64,000 nucleotides of DNA. Origin: Balanoglossus misakiensis (taxonomy: Eukaryota; Hemichordata). Position numbers and translations under genes: made by a program. Under the pieces are notes generated by a model. That model did not search any database, was not told the origin of the DNA, and saw only the letters and a program-made list of their open reading frames with translations. Below, piece after piece: positions 51,251-63,503 of the stretch. The stretch is taken from NCBI GenBank assembly GCA_040954595.2, contig CM082591.2:1488001-1552000 (forward strand). Reading direction: 5' to 3'. Position 1 is the first letter of the stretch. Every line of letters begins with the position of its first letter.

Positions 51251-54200
51251 TGACTGACCTAACCAATCTTGTAAATGTCGTGGATGCGTTAATTAGGTAG
51301 AATACAGTTATATGGAAAACAGCAGCACTGCAATTTACACTTTATGTAAATTGGGAGCAATACAGTTATATGCAAATAATGAGGCATGGCTATTGGCTAA
51401 TATCATCTGGGGTGGCACAATAACCAATTGGCTCTTGAGGTGTTAATTAGGTAGAATACAGTTATATGCAAATGATGAGGAATGGCTATGATCACCCTGG
51501 ATGGCAAAACTGGCTGTTGAAATGTTTTGTATACATCAGGAAGAGTTACAGTATATTGATTTATACACTGTACATACGAATTTGGTGAATTTTACAGAAT
51601 TTCAGAGACTTTAAGTTGGATAATGTTATATAAAAAATTAATAAGAAAAAGGGTCATTGGAAAAATGAGGCTAGCCATAAAAAAACAAACCAATAAAATG
51701 CTTGACATGTTCACATAAAACAGTTACTTTATACGACTTGGTAAATATTTTTTCACAAACTTTATCTTGACTTTAGTGAGCCAGGGGTCACTTAGGTCAT
51801 AGGTCAAGTGCATTGGCCAGAAGTATACTGTCATCATATTTGTTACTAGTGTCACTGAAGGGTGACCTTGGGTATTGTAGTTTGTATAATGGAAAAAAAT
51901 TGAGCTTTACATGTAATATTTGTGGATTTGAATGCATGTTGTAGCTATCATGTTCAGCTGTTGTTGTACATGTAAATATTTGCAGCAAATGTTTATTTTT
52001 AGATTATTATATAATACTTAGCGCCAATATGGCTCATGTAAATAAATATCTTATTCTTTATAACTACTGATATTAACAGACACAGTGCTAGTGAGGGTGT
52101 ATGATTCCATTGGTGACATTGAAAGTATTGTTACTGTCGTCCAAAAAGAATTATAACTCAGTGAGGGTCATGACCGTGATGTCATGACCTGACCCATTTA
52201 GAGTTCAAGAAAAAATGAGAGCAACTGATAGACCTGTGCATTGTATCTAGGCATGTCAATTGACCTAAAAACCTAGAAATTCAAAACATGGACAAAAACA
52301 GTAAATGCTGAATCTGTATATGTAGTGAAATTTTTAAAATTCTTTACTGCTAATACCAACCATGGCTATTGGTTTACAAAATTGTTATCTTTCAGGGAAG
52401 TCTTGCAGAAACAGAGTGATAATCCTCAAAGCTCAAAGCCATGTGCTTCTTTCTACTGTATATGAATGAATAGTCTCCACTCATTAATATTAATGACGGT
52501 GTACAAGGACTCAACTGAATTACAAATGTCTGTTTTTTGTCAGCCCCTTGAAAACAGAAGAAGCATGAGATAATGAAGTGAATCTTAGCCTTCCGTTGAC
52601 TTAGCCGATCTCACCCAGTCCTAATTCTGCAGAGAAAATTTACATACATTCTAATACGACAAAGGAGAAATATATATACAAAGATTCCCTTTTCTTGGTA
52701 CAGTTGGTGGCATCTACACTGTGATTCGATCCAAAGCTGGAGAGACTGTAGAAGAGTTGGGAGATCAATACTGTCTGTTGGGACCTTACAATGAAGCCTG
52801 TGTCAGGACTGAAGTGGAAATTATGGACGAACCGGACCAGCCTCTTCTCAAAAAAACAATCAAAAGTATGCGAAATAGAGGAATTAAGGTGTGTGTTTAA
52901 ATGTACATCAAGTCATCTAACAGATGACAAATTATGGCAGGCTTTCTTTCTTGAAAATTCAAAATGTTTCTTGCACATCATGGTGCATTGTGACATCGTG
53001 TCATGTTTGAGAATAAAATGTAACAGTCATTATGATTCGTTGCAAGAGGAGAATCCTCCAATCATGGGCTTTGTTTCTTAAACGCACCCACTAGTTGTCT
53101 AGATGTATGTGTTGGCATGGCAATACTGGATGGATGCGACACCTCATTTGTATTCAAGACATGATGTAGAGTCTGTGTGCCATATTTATTCCGGAGTAAG
53201 CCTATTACATATATATCTCTCCTATGCTCTAGATCACCTTCGGAAGATGGCTGATTGATGGATATCCCAAGGTCATCCTCTTCGACATCGGATCAGCAGC
53301 CTGGATGTTGGATCAATGGAAGAATGAATTCTGGGATATCAGCAACATCGGCATTCCGTGGCATGACCGAGAAGCCAACGATGCCATCATCTTGGGTTTT
53401 CTTGTCACATGGTTTTTGGGAGAGGTCAGTTTATTCACGTACACTTACCTCTCTCATGGTTCTTATTCTTCTTCTTCTTGAATTTAAGGGGACAAGAGAA
53501 AGAAGAGGGGCAGAGAGAGAAGAAGAAGAAGAAGAAGGGGGAAGAGAGAAAGAGAGAGAGGGGAGAGTGACTGAGAGAGAAAGAGAGAATACAGTTTTTG
53601 GGATCCTTAACATCATCATTATGTTTGTATATTTTCAGTTTCGTGCTCAGTTTGAATCTTCCGAGAAACCACTCATCATCGCTCACTTTCACGAATGGTT
53701 GGCTGGCATCAGTATTGTCCTCTGCCGAACGAGACATCTTGACGTCTCCACGATATTCACGACCCACGCCACACTGCTTGGACGTTACTTGTGTGCTGGA
53801 AAAGTGGATTTCTATAACAGCCTTGATAAGGTAATAGTTTGTTTTTCGCTTTATTTTTGTGTTTGTCTCTTTCAAACTGAGAATGGTTCACACAAGGTCA
53901 TTCAGACCATATCTTTGACCTGTAGCCTTCGAAGTTGTTCCTTGACAATTGCCATTGGTTTTGTTTATTTATAATGAAAAGTGCTTAATACTTGTGCAAT
54001 CAATTTTATTATTGCGTATTTAAGTGTGCGCTTTGGCAATTGCTTTGCGTGAACGCAGCCACACAGTTTACATTGCTGTATACTGCCCTCTTTAATTTGT
54101 GTGTGAATGCCTTTCTTTTTTCATTTCATGCACATTTCAATATTGGCGTTTTCTCTGTCACATGTACATGTACATACATTCCAAAGCGCCTTCTATAGTT

Positions 54201-57200
54201 ATAAATTGATAAAGTCTTCAGTGCACATAATCATCTGCAATTCAATCCTTTGCACATAATGTCACACACACACACATACACACACATAGACCTGTGAAAT
54301 AGCTGCTCTGCTATGTGAGAAATACAAAATAAACTTTTTTATGTGTGTATGAAAGAGAATTTTTAAATCAAAATTTACATGATGTTGACCCTATAGAGTG
54401 GAAAAGAAAGTTTCCAACAAGGTGAACATTTTAACAGACATATAATGTCATAAATGTCAATAAAGTACTGTTGCTTTGAATGTTGGGCTTCAAGCAATAA
54501 CCATGTTATTTGTAAAAAAACTCCAGCAGTTCCTTCATTAAAATACATCATCATAGAGGTGATCAACATTTGCAGTACATATATGAAACAAAAACCTCCA
54601 ATGCCTTGCTGAGCCATTATGGGTGCTTTGGCTATGTTGGAAAAATTTATTCTGTTCAAAATGTTTGCGTAGTTTGTAGTTTTGACTGCATGCTGACAAT
54701 TCCCCCCCCCCCCCCCCCCCCCCCCCGTCATTTTCTATTGGTATGATCCAAATGCATGCTGATATCTCGTTTTCTCCACCCCTCCCCTCCCAACCCCATG
54801 CACCTCGCCCCCCATGAACTGTTTCATGCTTGGTATGACCTGATGTCTTCTATTGGTAGGGTGACTTCGATGCAGACAAAGAGGCAAAGGTTAGTTTTAA
54901 CACTGACTGAATTTTTGGAGTGTACACTGGTTGGCGTGGCGATGCCTGGCAGAGGCTGTCATGTGACAAGTGTAGTGTGTACCAGTATTAAAGAACACAT
55001 CATAATCAATATTCGAGAATCTGGAGTATTGTTTATAGTTGCCCGGGGAACACAACAACATCAATATGACTCCATTTATTTGTCTGTTATTATCGATGTC
55101 AATTTGTTTTGCGGTATGATCAAATGCGGCGACCTGGCAGCCATTTTGTTATAGGTTAAATCCAGAGCCATTACTAACATTAACAATTACATATGCCTAA
55201 ACCAGTTTCAATCAAACTTGGTACAATGCTGATAATATCATCAAATACACTGAGATAAACTATCAAATATAGTGGTCAGACAGCCATGTTTATGTCTGTC
55301 GTTCATCTGACCCCTGCGAATTGTTCCATGCTTGGTACATGTATGACCCAATGTCTTTTATTGGTAGGGTGCTTTTGACGCAAAGAAAGAGACAAAGGTT
55401 AGTTTATTAACACAGACTGAATTTTACACTGGTTGGCGTGGCGATGCCTGGCAGGGGCTGTCATGTGACAAGTGTTGTGTGTACCAATATGAAGGAACAG
55501 TTATCGTAATCAATATACAATATGCAATTCAAGTTTGCACACGAGAGGTTGCAGACAATCTAAACATAGCTGTTTACATAGCAGTCATCTTATTGTAATT
55601 GAGAATTTGTCCAAAAAATACAAGGTTGCCTACAAGAAGATTTTAGAGTGATAGCTACTTTTTGTTGGAATGTGACAATGAGGTGCCATGGGTTAGTTCA
55701 GAACTAGCCCTGTCAGAAATTCAGTTCGGATCTGTTCTGTACAGAAACCACTTCATTCAAACTCCATGGTTTCACAGAAATGATTGAATAAAACATATTT
55801 GAATAAAAGCAGTAAAAAAAGTTAAGGTAGTCTGACTCACAAGAAACATGAGAAATGATGTCTTTCTAGAAATGTTTTTGACCTATTTTCTTTTCCATAT
55901 ACTTGTTCCATGTTTCAGACCTCATATTCACCATATTTATCACATCTGTTTTGTGGACACACTGACCAATGCACCATATCTCACTACATGTTTACAACAA
56001 AACTTTCCAATCTGTTTTAGTTTGAGTGTCATTGTAATCCCCTTTAGATTATGAATGCACAGTAGAATCTGTTCACTCCCAGTAACAATATTCCTTACTG
56101 ATTCATAAAGTTATATGATTCCAGTGCTTGGTGGAGAATCAGTCACTCCAGTGACAAAATCACATTTTCCGTCAGCCCCAGACCCATGTGATGTGAATAC
56201 TGAGCTGTGATTTGCCAGAATAAGTCACATGGCTACTTTTGCATGGTCACATGACCATTCACATTTTACCAGGTGACAACACTGTTTGAGCTACCAACTT
56301 ATCACACACAGTATACATGTATCTCTATTATGTTGAGTGGAATAAAACTACTCTTCAAACTTTCAGTGCTGTACCATAATGTATGTGTCATTCAGTAACA
56401 TAAAACTCGTGCCAAACTCTGTAACTAGAACATCATCTGATGACTGTAAGCTCCATCAATGACAGCATGGTAATTAATATTCATTTTCTTTACATGTCAC
56501 TCTCTGATTGGTTGGTTGGTTTGTTACGTCCTGTTGATGGCATCAGCGCAACACTGTAAGTATTTTGAACAGTTGATCACAGATCTAATAATCAGAGGTT
56601 GTGTTTACACATAAATCTTGCATATTTTACCAGGACACCTTATTTATCTGACTTGCGTCCATGAGACGCAGCATTGCAGTGCACTCAAAATGTATGTCTA
56701 TGGTATTAGACTCAGGAGAGTAACGTGATACGACATAGCCTATGTAAAGCTGGCTAAAAGTTCATGAAAGTTTTCAGATGTTAGGAAAATGCAATCGGAT
56801 GAAAAAAATAATATTTGACATAGAATGATGACTTGTTTTCTGTCTCTGCAGTTTGATGTTGACAAGGAAGCGGGCGAGAGAGGAATCTATCATCGTTATT
56901 GCATTGAGAGAGCAGCAGCTAATTGCGCTAGTACATTCACTACTGTGTCTGAAATCACAGCATTTGAATGCGAACATCTGTTGAGGAGAAAGCCAGGTAA
57001 GGGCAGAAACTTTATGATGGGGGGGGGGATTTTGACTAGGCCTCCCCCAGAATAAAATATCACATGCAGATTAATATACATAGAATAAGTCTTGACGCTG
57101 TCTTCATTTCTCTCCCATATTTTTCATTTCAGACATGATTCTGCCGAACGGCCTCAATGTGACCAAATTCCAAGCAATTCATGAGTTTCAGAATCTCCAC

Positions 57201-60200
57201 GCCAAAGCTAAGGAGAAGATCAATGATTTCATACGGGGACATTTCTATGGGTGAGTAGCCTAACATTTTACAGTCAAACCTGTGTTAGTGGACACCTCTG
57301 TATAGTGGCCACTTTGTTACAGTCCCTGTACAATTTACATTTTTTTCTACTTCATTGCAGACACTATGACTTCGATCTGGACAAGACTCTTTATTTCTTC
57401 ATCGCTGGTCGCTATGAATTCTCGAACAAAGGTGCCGATCTTTTCATTGAATCATTGGCCAGACTTAATCATTACTTGAAGGTGAGTGGACATGTCAGAC
57501 AGAGTTGGTCTAAGATGCAAAAGTTTCTTCACATTGTAAGAACATACATTTATTTCACAATACTGTTTCCATATTTCCTGAAAATGGCAGAAAATTGTAA
57601 CGTAAATTATCTAGCACTAATAAAATATTTTTGTTTGTGATTCCTAGTCGTCCAATTCTGAAAAGACAGTCGTAGCCTTCCTCATATTTCCGGCCCGAAC
57701 CAACAGCTTCAATGTAGACTCACTCAAAGGACAGGCTGTATCCAAACAATTGAAAGAAACCGTGGCAGACATCCAGAAGAAAGTTGGCAGTCGTATGTTT
57801 GAATCAGCATTGGCGTAAGTTTGTAATTTAAGTCATAGAATGAACTTTGACATCTCCTGTATTCTTGAGGTTAGGGGCTTTTTCTTAATTTATATTATTT
57901 GGTCTTACAGTGGTAAACTTCCCGACAGCAAGGAGTTATTGACGTCTGAAGATATCGTCAAGTTGAAGAGGTGTATATATGCAACTCAGGTGAGTTGAAC
58001 TTCCGGAACTTTTTCCGGATTTGACACCCTGGGTTTGAGGTGAAAATTGAAACACAGATAGTCTCACTTGAAAGGGTTCATGTTTAGCTGTTGAAAGGTG
58101 AAAATACAGTAAGCTATCTCAGATAGGTCTTGGGTTAGCCCAGTGGTAACCTGTGTAAAATGGCTTTTGAGCCGTATAGTGTGGATCAGGTAGTGGGATC
58201 CCTGCCTTGATGGTTTGGCGAACAGATGATCATTAACAAAATGGTTTACGATCGCGATTGGTGCCTGCATGTTGAAAATGAAGGTGTTGTTTTCATTTGT
58301 GCATGTCAAGTTTTAGTGTTTGTTTCAGCATCTCAGAGTCAGTTCCAGTTCTTGTTCTGCCACAGTCCAAATGTGTCAGTTTTGTTTGTGTTTTGTCTGC
58401 TTTTCAACAATTCAACAAACCATGCATGAGTATGTCTGCATATAAAATATACCAATCACTAAAAGCATCTATATGTGTGGACGGAACCCTGTAAAAATCA
58501 GACTTTGTCCAGAGGTACTGGGTGTCCCTATCTGCCAGGCTGTGTTCATCCAACGATAATTAGATAACCTCGTTCCCCCCTGCCAGCCCAATCCTACACC
58601 CTCCTTTTTCCTACATATGGTCTAGCCACACCAGTGACAATAATGAGGTTCAACTAAGTTGTGGTATTTGAAGGGGTGAAAGCGTGTTTCATGGAACAGG
58701 ACGATGATGATTTAACACCTACAATGCATGCTGCTGAAACAAGGCCATAAAGTCGAGCTCCAAAGCAAAATGTATTAAAACCGTGTGTCAATTTGTGTTC
58801 ATTTCAGTCCGCTGCGATTGGTCAACGTAATTTCTACCAGGTACTGTATTCAAATCTGGTCAAGTCTAGTCACTTGTCAATTGTAACATTTCAAAATAAC
58901 CATGTCCTGTTGGCCCAATCAGCATACATGACCTGACCAGCCTATCACATGACCATAAATGTGAATTTGCATCCCACACAATAACAGCAGTCTGACTCTG
59001 CGACTTTGTATCCATTTTCAGTGTATAAATTTTAAAGCAGTCATTTGCATATTTAACGTTGCTTGATGATTCTGAGCTGAAAATTGATTCACACAAGGCC
59101 TCAAATTCAGCCTCAGTTAGAGCTGGGTATGCAACTTCAATCAGGAAATTTCCAATAAAACAGTTAACAAGTGACTATTGTCTGGTCTGTATCTGTTGCC
59201 ATGGTGTATCTGGTGTACAATTGTTGAATGTTACACTTTTTTTGTTTCAATTGTATCTTGTCTTGCAGAAACCTAACCTCCCACCCATCTGTACTCACAA
59301 TGTAGTCGACGACGCCCATGATCCAGTCCTGAACCATATCCGGAGAGTTCAACTCTTCAACAATAGACATGACAGAGTGAAGGTAAGATGGGGTGGATTT
59401 TCTGCCTCAGTGTCAGCTATTTTAGTATCACTGCAAAAATCAGAATTGGCATTTTCACGGAAAGTCAAGTTACTTATTATCCGGCATTTTGTTGTTTACA
59501 GGTTGTTTTCCATCCGGAATTCTTGTCCTCCACCAATCCACTCTTTGCCTGTGATTACGAAGAGTTTGTCAGAGGGTGTCATCTCGGAGTCTTCCCATCT
59601 TACTATGAACCCTGGGGATATACACCAGGTATGTTACAAGGGGTGGCAAATACGGTCATAATGAGGGAGATAGAAGTGTGGACACATTGGGTGACAGCAG
59701 ATACCATACTAGATATGACATACATGTACCATACTGGATAGGGTATCAGATACATGTTGTACCAGACCAGATAGGGCAACATATTATACTGTTGCCCTCA
59801 TTTTCAGTCATCATGTGTATAATAGAAAGGGTGACAGATACCATGCCAGATTGGGTGTTGTTAACACAGTACATGTACATTATATGATGTTGTATGTGAT
59901 TTGAGTTGCGTTGTATATTTTTCCGTCCCCAGCGGAGTGCACTGTGATGGGTATCCCAAGTGTGACCACCAATCTATCCGGCTTTGGTTGTTTCATTTCA
60001 CAACACGTGGCTGATCCCACATCCTATGGTATCTACATCGTTGACAGACGATACAAATCTCTGGAGGAATCTGTGCAACAGCTTGCCCAGGTGAATGACC
60101 CGAGCTTGTTTTACCATGGAGCAATTTCCAGGTTTTCATGAATGTCTGTGTGTTCGTTTGTGTGTAGCCAGACATTGCAATTCGGGGGATACTTTGGATC

Positions 60201-61053
60201 AGGCAGTTTTGGTCATATAGTGAAGCCATAAAAATTTGCTTTGTGAAGAGTTTGGTATTAGAAAGGTGGAGTGATAGAGAGCAGGAATATTGTTGAAAGT
60301 TATTTTAGTGATTGTATTTGACTCCAGTTTGATTGTAACCTTGGGCAGTTGCTTCATTCGTCTTTTATATTTTGTCTGCAGTACATGTTTGACTTTGCAC
60401 GTCTGACACGAAGACAGCGTATCATTCAGAGAAATCGAACTGAGCGGCTGAGTGATCTTCTAGATTGGAAGAGTCTTGGACTGGTAAGTTGAAAATCAAC
60501 AATGAGTTGGTGTAAAACTCAGAATTCAAATGTACCATCGCACGAAAAAAAATCATGTGAAAATCGGTCACAGAAATACATGTATTCTTATGGACGCACT
60601 AACCCATGTCAAACTGTGAAAATCCCACATTCCCACTGTGTGATGAAAATACAAAACCACCTTAAACAATGAATGGTGAATGTACAAGTAATGTTGTTAT
60701 TTCTCTTTCAAGTACTACCGTAAAGCCCGTCAGATGTCACTACAGAAAACTCATCCACACCTCATCGAGAACAGACAAGACAATCCATCCACTGTAAGTA
60801 TTCAACCGGCTGTTATCACTTGAACTGTTATTTGTATACTGAAATTTCAGCACTTGAACTTTGGTAAATACAGACAGCATGACAGAACCGCTGAACGAAA
60901 AATGAATAATTTGATTTTTGATGATTTCAGATGTTCATGATGCCCCGGCCAGCATCAGTACCGGCTTCACCTACAAGTTCCCGTTCATCAACTCCTCCAC
61001 CATCAAATCATGAAGACGAAGACTCAGACTCAGATCATGAGAGAAAAGAATAA
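50488..61053 (+). CDS. GYS: Glycogen synthase (GT3 family), complete spliced coding region
   Basis: Cytosolic UDP-glucose:glycogen alpha-1,4-glucosyltransferase; elongates glycogen on glycogenin primers. Exons: 50488-50632, 52704-52888, 53233-53424, 53639-53830, 56852-56996, 57133-57250, 57361-57481, 57648-57814, 57911-57989, 59269-59382, 59502-59628, 59933-60090, 60382-60483, 60713-60793, 60931-61053. The total is 2049 nt, giving 682 aa (human about 737, fly about 709). Landmarks: KVGGIYTV nucleotide site at about 48-55; HFHEWLAG and [14 protein letters not shown] in exon 4; the catalytic E522 and E530 in EPWGYTPAE, split by intron 11; the arginine-rich G6P switch [13 protein letters not shown] at 591-603. 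RRQSFAS (S10, S13) equals sites 2/2a. S651, S655, S659, T663 and S667 form the GSK3 ladder with a CK2 acidic end (NHEDED). The C-terminal tail is short. Intron 4 holds candidate microexons. The start has A at -3. Confidence 0.97.
51286..51520. repeat. Degenerate direct repeats in GYS intron 1 carrying octamer motifs
   Basis: GTTAATTAGGTAGAATACAG recurs at 51288 and 51442. AATACAGTTATATG occurs three times, at 51301, 51359 and 51455. Two copies extend into ATGCAAAT (51370-51377 and 51466-51473), the POU octamer, followed by ATGAGG.ATGGCTAT. This looks like a partly deleted tandem array; the element family is not recognised. Confidence 0.7.
53452..53600 (+). repeat. Polypyrimidine/polypurine tract in GYS intron 3
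   Basis: A CTT-rich stretch (about 53458-53479) is followed by a purine tract of more than 100 bp (53489-53598) made of GAGA and AGAAGA repeats. It sits between exons 3 and 4 in an intron of only 214 bp. It could form triplex (H-DNA) and contains many purine-rich splicing-enhancer words. Confidence 0.75.
54262..54288. repeat. CA microsatellite in GYS intron 4
   Basis: (CA)n interrupted by a TA, 25-27 bp. Confidence 0.75.
54702..54726 (+). repeat. C25 homopolymer in GYS intron 4
   Basis: Twenty-five consecutive C residues, read as printed. Such runs are error-prone in sequencing, so the true length is uncertain. It precedes the duplicated block holding candidate microexon A. Confidence 0.85.
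54860..54889 (+). CDS. Candidate GYS microexon A (30 nt, phase 0)
   Basis: Bounded by TATTGGTAG and AAG|gttagt, in frame with the phase-0 intron it sits in. It encodes [10 protein letters not shown], which mirrors the start of the next canonical exon (FDVDKEAG). Including it would insert 10 residues after K238. No stop codon. Unproven: the acceptor lacks a strong pyrimidine tract and the donor has T at +3. The +3 T also occurs at exon 4 of tetraspanin A. Confidence 0.4.
55368..55397 (+). CDS. Candidate GYS microexon B (30 nt, phase 0)
   Basis: Second copy of microexon A. Same boundaries (TTGGTAG and AAG|gttagt), same length and phase, encoding [10 protein letters not shown]. The frame, length and splice dinucleotides survive although several internal bases changed. 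That fits selection but is not proof of use. Confidence 0.4.
57019..57028 (+). repeat. G10 run just after the GYS exon 5 donor
   Basis: Ten consecutive G residues 23 nt downstream of the exon 5 donor. G-runs this close to a donor often act as intronic splicing enhancers through hnRNP H/F. Confidence 0.6.
57272..57328 (+). repeat. Dispersed-repeat fragment in GYS intron 6
   Basis: The words AGTCAAACCTGTGTTAGTGG, ACACCTCTGTATAGTGGCCA and CAGTCCCT resemble a short repeat I associate with many marine invertebrate genomes. It fills much of the 110-bp intron 6. The family name cannot be given from memory with confidence. Confidence 0.4.
58808..58840 (+). CDS. Candidate GYS microexon (33 nt, phase 0) in intron 9
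   Basis: ATTTCAG before and |gtactg after a 33-nt segment with no stop codon, encoding [11 protein letters not shown]. It would insert 11 residues between ATQ and KPNLPP. Canonical splicing without it aligns cleanly with human GYS (ATQ, then PPVCTHN), so this would be an optional exon. There is no duplication or homology support and the segment could be chance. Confidence 0.2.
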
Positions 61054-62981
61054 AAGAAGACAACAAAACTAAAAGCAAAACAACACTTGTTGAGTCAAAA
61101 TAGAAAGAGAAAGAACTTGGCTGTAGATTTGGTAATTTGTATAAATTGTAGTTATGGTACCATATTATATATAGATGAATCTGCGTTTGGCAAAGGTGTG
61201 CTTTGCAGGCGTTTTGACCTCTGAACTCTGACTGTCAAGGAAGTGAATCCACTTTCTGATCAGTCGAAAACACATTCAGATATGATCAACTGCTTCTGTG
61301 CATGCAATCAGTGGTTTGCTCGTTTCAGCTGTATGGGGTGGAAAATTACTAGGCTGTTAACTTGCATTGGCTTGACTTGTACCGGTGTTTTAACTGAAAT
61401 TTTTAAACCAATTTAGTAAGTTATTGTCCTCGGGGCAGGAGTTATGACAGTGTATGAACATTTGCAGAGTTCAAAGGTCACATTTGATTTGCATACTGTG
61501 TGAGAGATTCCAGAGAGATTATGCTGATTTTTAATTTGCATATTTTGATTAGAGTACTGTAGTCCCCAGTAGTTCTTGTATTAACCATACCAAGTCTGTT
61601 TGCAGACCCTTTATGTGCTTACCTTCTTTGTGCCCACTTTGTGCAAAGTATTCTCCCACCATTTTACCTAGGTATGCAAATATGCTTAAACTTGATTATT
61701 TGACTGGTATATAGAGTTGAAACATTGACGTTTTTGCCGAATTTTGATGAGAATTTAGGTTCTTTCGTATGCCATGTTGCAGACCAGCAAGACAATTTAA
61801 TGCATTTGCAATCATTTCTTTGTTCCTTTCATTCAATATGGCATAAGAAACTACAACATTTGTGAGTTCATACATATGCATTGTTAATATGGACAATGGG
61901 AGCAACAGTGTCTGTGACACTATTTTCCACCTTGTGTTTATTAGGCATAATTCTTCGCATTTATTTTGATATGTAACTGCATACTACTACCTCCAGTTGC
62001 TGACGGATAGTATCTATGGTATAAACCTTGTTTTCATTTTTGTAGCATGGCAAAGAGATTATTTTATAAATGCACTTAGCTAATTTTACGGATTGTTTTT
62101 CTTTGAGTCAAATTGTCGTGTTTTATTGCTTCAAGTTAAGTTAGCGAGAGCTCTGATTTTGGGACCAGCAGAAATATTTTGAATCAATGTGTGTGGTGCT
62201 AATAAGGATAGTCGTATTAGTAACGATTATCTGCATATGTAACAAAAAGAATGTGTCTTTTGTGAATGTCGTGATTTTGCCATGTGTGTCTTTGTAAACT
62301 AGAAAATAATAACTTGACAACTATACACCATGTTCTTTGTTTCTCAACTTCATATTTTTTTCACTGGTTTCTCAAAATGTGTGCAACTTGCAATTTCAGG
62401 ACATCATTTTGAATATGCATGACTGTTTTACATAATATCTGAATATGCACGAACAATTAACTTGACATGTGAGATTGAAATTTAATATATAAACCTATTT
62501 GCTTTATGATTCTTGCCAAAACATTTGTATAATCATGGCTGATGTATGAGAAATGTAAATGAACTCTTTGATATTGATATGGTGTTGTGGGGTGTCGTAT
62601 GTTTGCGAATAGCACAGTTTTGTTAAACCGGTAACTAATATAGAGGGCTGCTATTATTAGGACTTCAACATTACTACACCATAGCTAACTTCGAAAAATT
62701 TGGGCCGTCTCTGTATCACATTGTGTTGAGGTCGCTGTTTGCTTGAGGACGCTCTCCTGACAAAATGCAACTGTCCTTGTGGCATGCTCTGTAATACTAA
62801 TATCTTAGAAACGAAATATAAGCATGCATTGATGAATGCCAAGGTGTTTATGTGAATACAGGACAAACTTTGTCTTCACCATCAGCTCAGTATTTTTATG
62901 CGGTTTCCTTTTTATTTTACAGAGTACAGATTGTTTGCACTTGTGTGACTAATGTTGTAAATTAACAATGTGTGAATTAAA
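61054..62981 (+). other. Probable 3' UTR of GYS
   Basis: AT-rich sequence after the stop codon, with no exon seen on either strand. It ends at an ATTAAA signal followed by GT-rich sequence. An AATAAA overlaps the stop codon itself (61050-61055) but is too close to serve the main transcript. Confidence 0.45.
62976..62981 (+). terminator. Poly(A) signal candidate, GYS
   Basis: ATTAAA, with a GT/T-rich downstream stretch (TGGTGTGTTTTCTTGTAATGG) about 40 nt later, as expected for a cleavage site near 63.0 kb. Confidence 0.4.
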
Positions 62982-63503
62982 ATGGAGATTTCTGTCAAAA
63001 TGTTTCCAGTCTTGGTCAATGGTGTGTTTTCTTGTAATGGTGGGAGGGGGGCCCATATTTGCAACACCTAGGGTTTTGCTTGTATATGACCTAGGCCTCG
63101 AAGTCTGAGTCGAACTGAGATGAAATGTAGGAAGGGTAACAGGCAACCAATGATGCAGTTTCAGATTCCTTACAAACCATACTACAGAAAAAAACGAGGA
63201 AACATGAGATGAGTGTATATACCACAGTGTCCTTCCTTTATTAAGTGCAACTGCCAACTTTCGCAATGCCCAAAACTTTGTGTGGTAGTGCTACAAACAG
63301 AAGCCTAAGAAGAAGAAAAAAATTTCAACTACCGGTACCAACATTTGCAGTGACTTTAAACCTATAAGTTGTTGACCCTGGTTATGTATGTATACTATCT
63401 TACTCCAATATGAACATAAAAAAGGTTTCCAAAAATCAAATTACAAATAGGTAAATGCCTGATGTATAGTGTGACGAGAGAGGTCCAAACACTGGGCAAG
63501 TTA

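Larger units (their letters stand above)
54811..55520 (+). repeat. Locally duplicated block (two copies, about 200 bp, 508 bp apart) in GYS intron 4
   Basis: Copy 1 (about 54811-55015) and copy 2 (about 55307-55520) share TTCATGCTTGGTA/TTCCATGCTTGGTA, the TTGGTAG acceptor, a 30-nt open segment, GTTAGTTT, ACTGGTTGGCGTGGCGATGC and TCATGTGACAAGTGT. Similarity is high across the whole block, with a few indels. Each copy carries one candidate microexon. Confidence 0.85.

Noticed and set aside
53255-53974. 239-codon continuous open frame, the longest in the window
   Set aside because: It starts out of frame in GYS exon 3, passes through the purine-rich intron, which lacks stops in that frame, and then coincides with exon 4. 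The spliced GYS model explains the real coding parts.
59059-59661. 200-codon open frame over GYS exons 10 and 11
   Set aside because: In frame with exon 10 only; exon 11 is read in the wrong frame. It arises from stop-free intron sequence.
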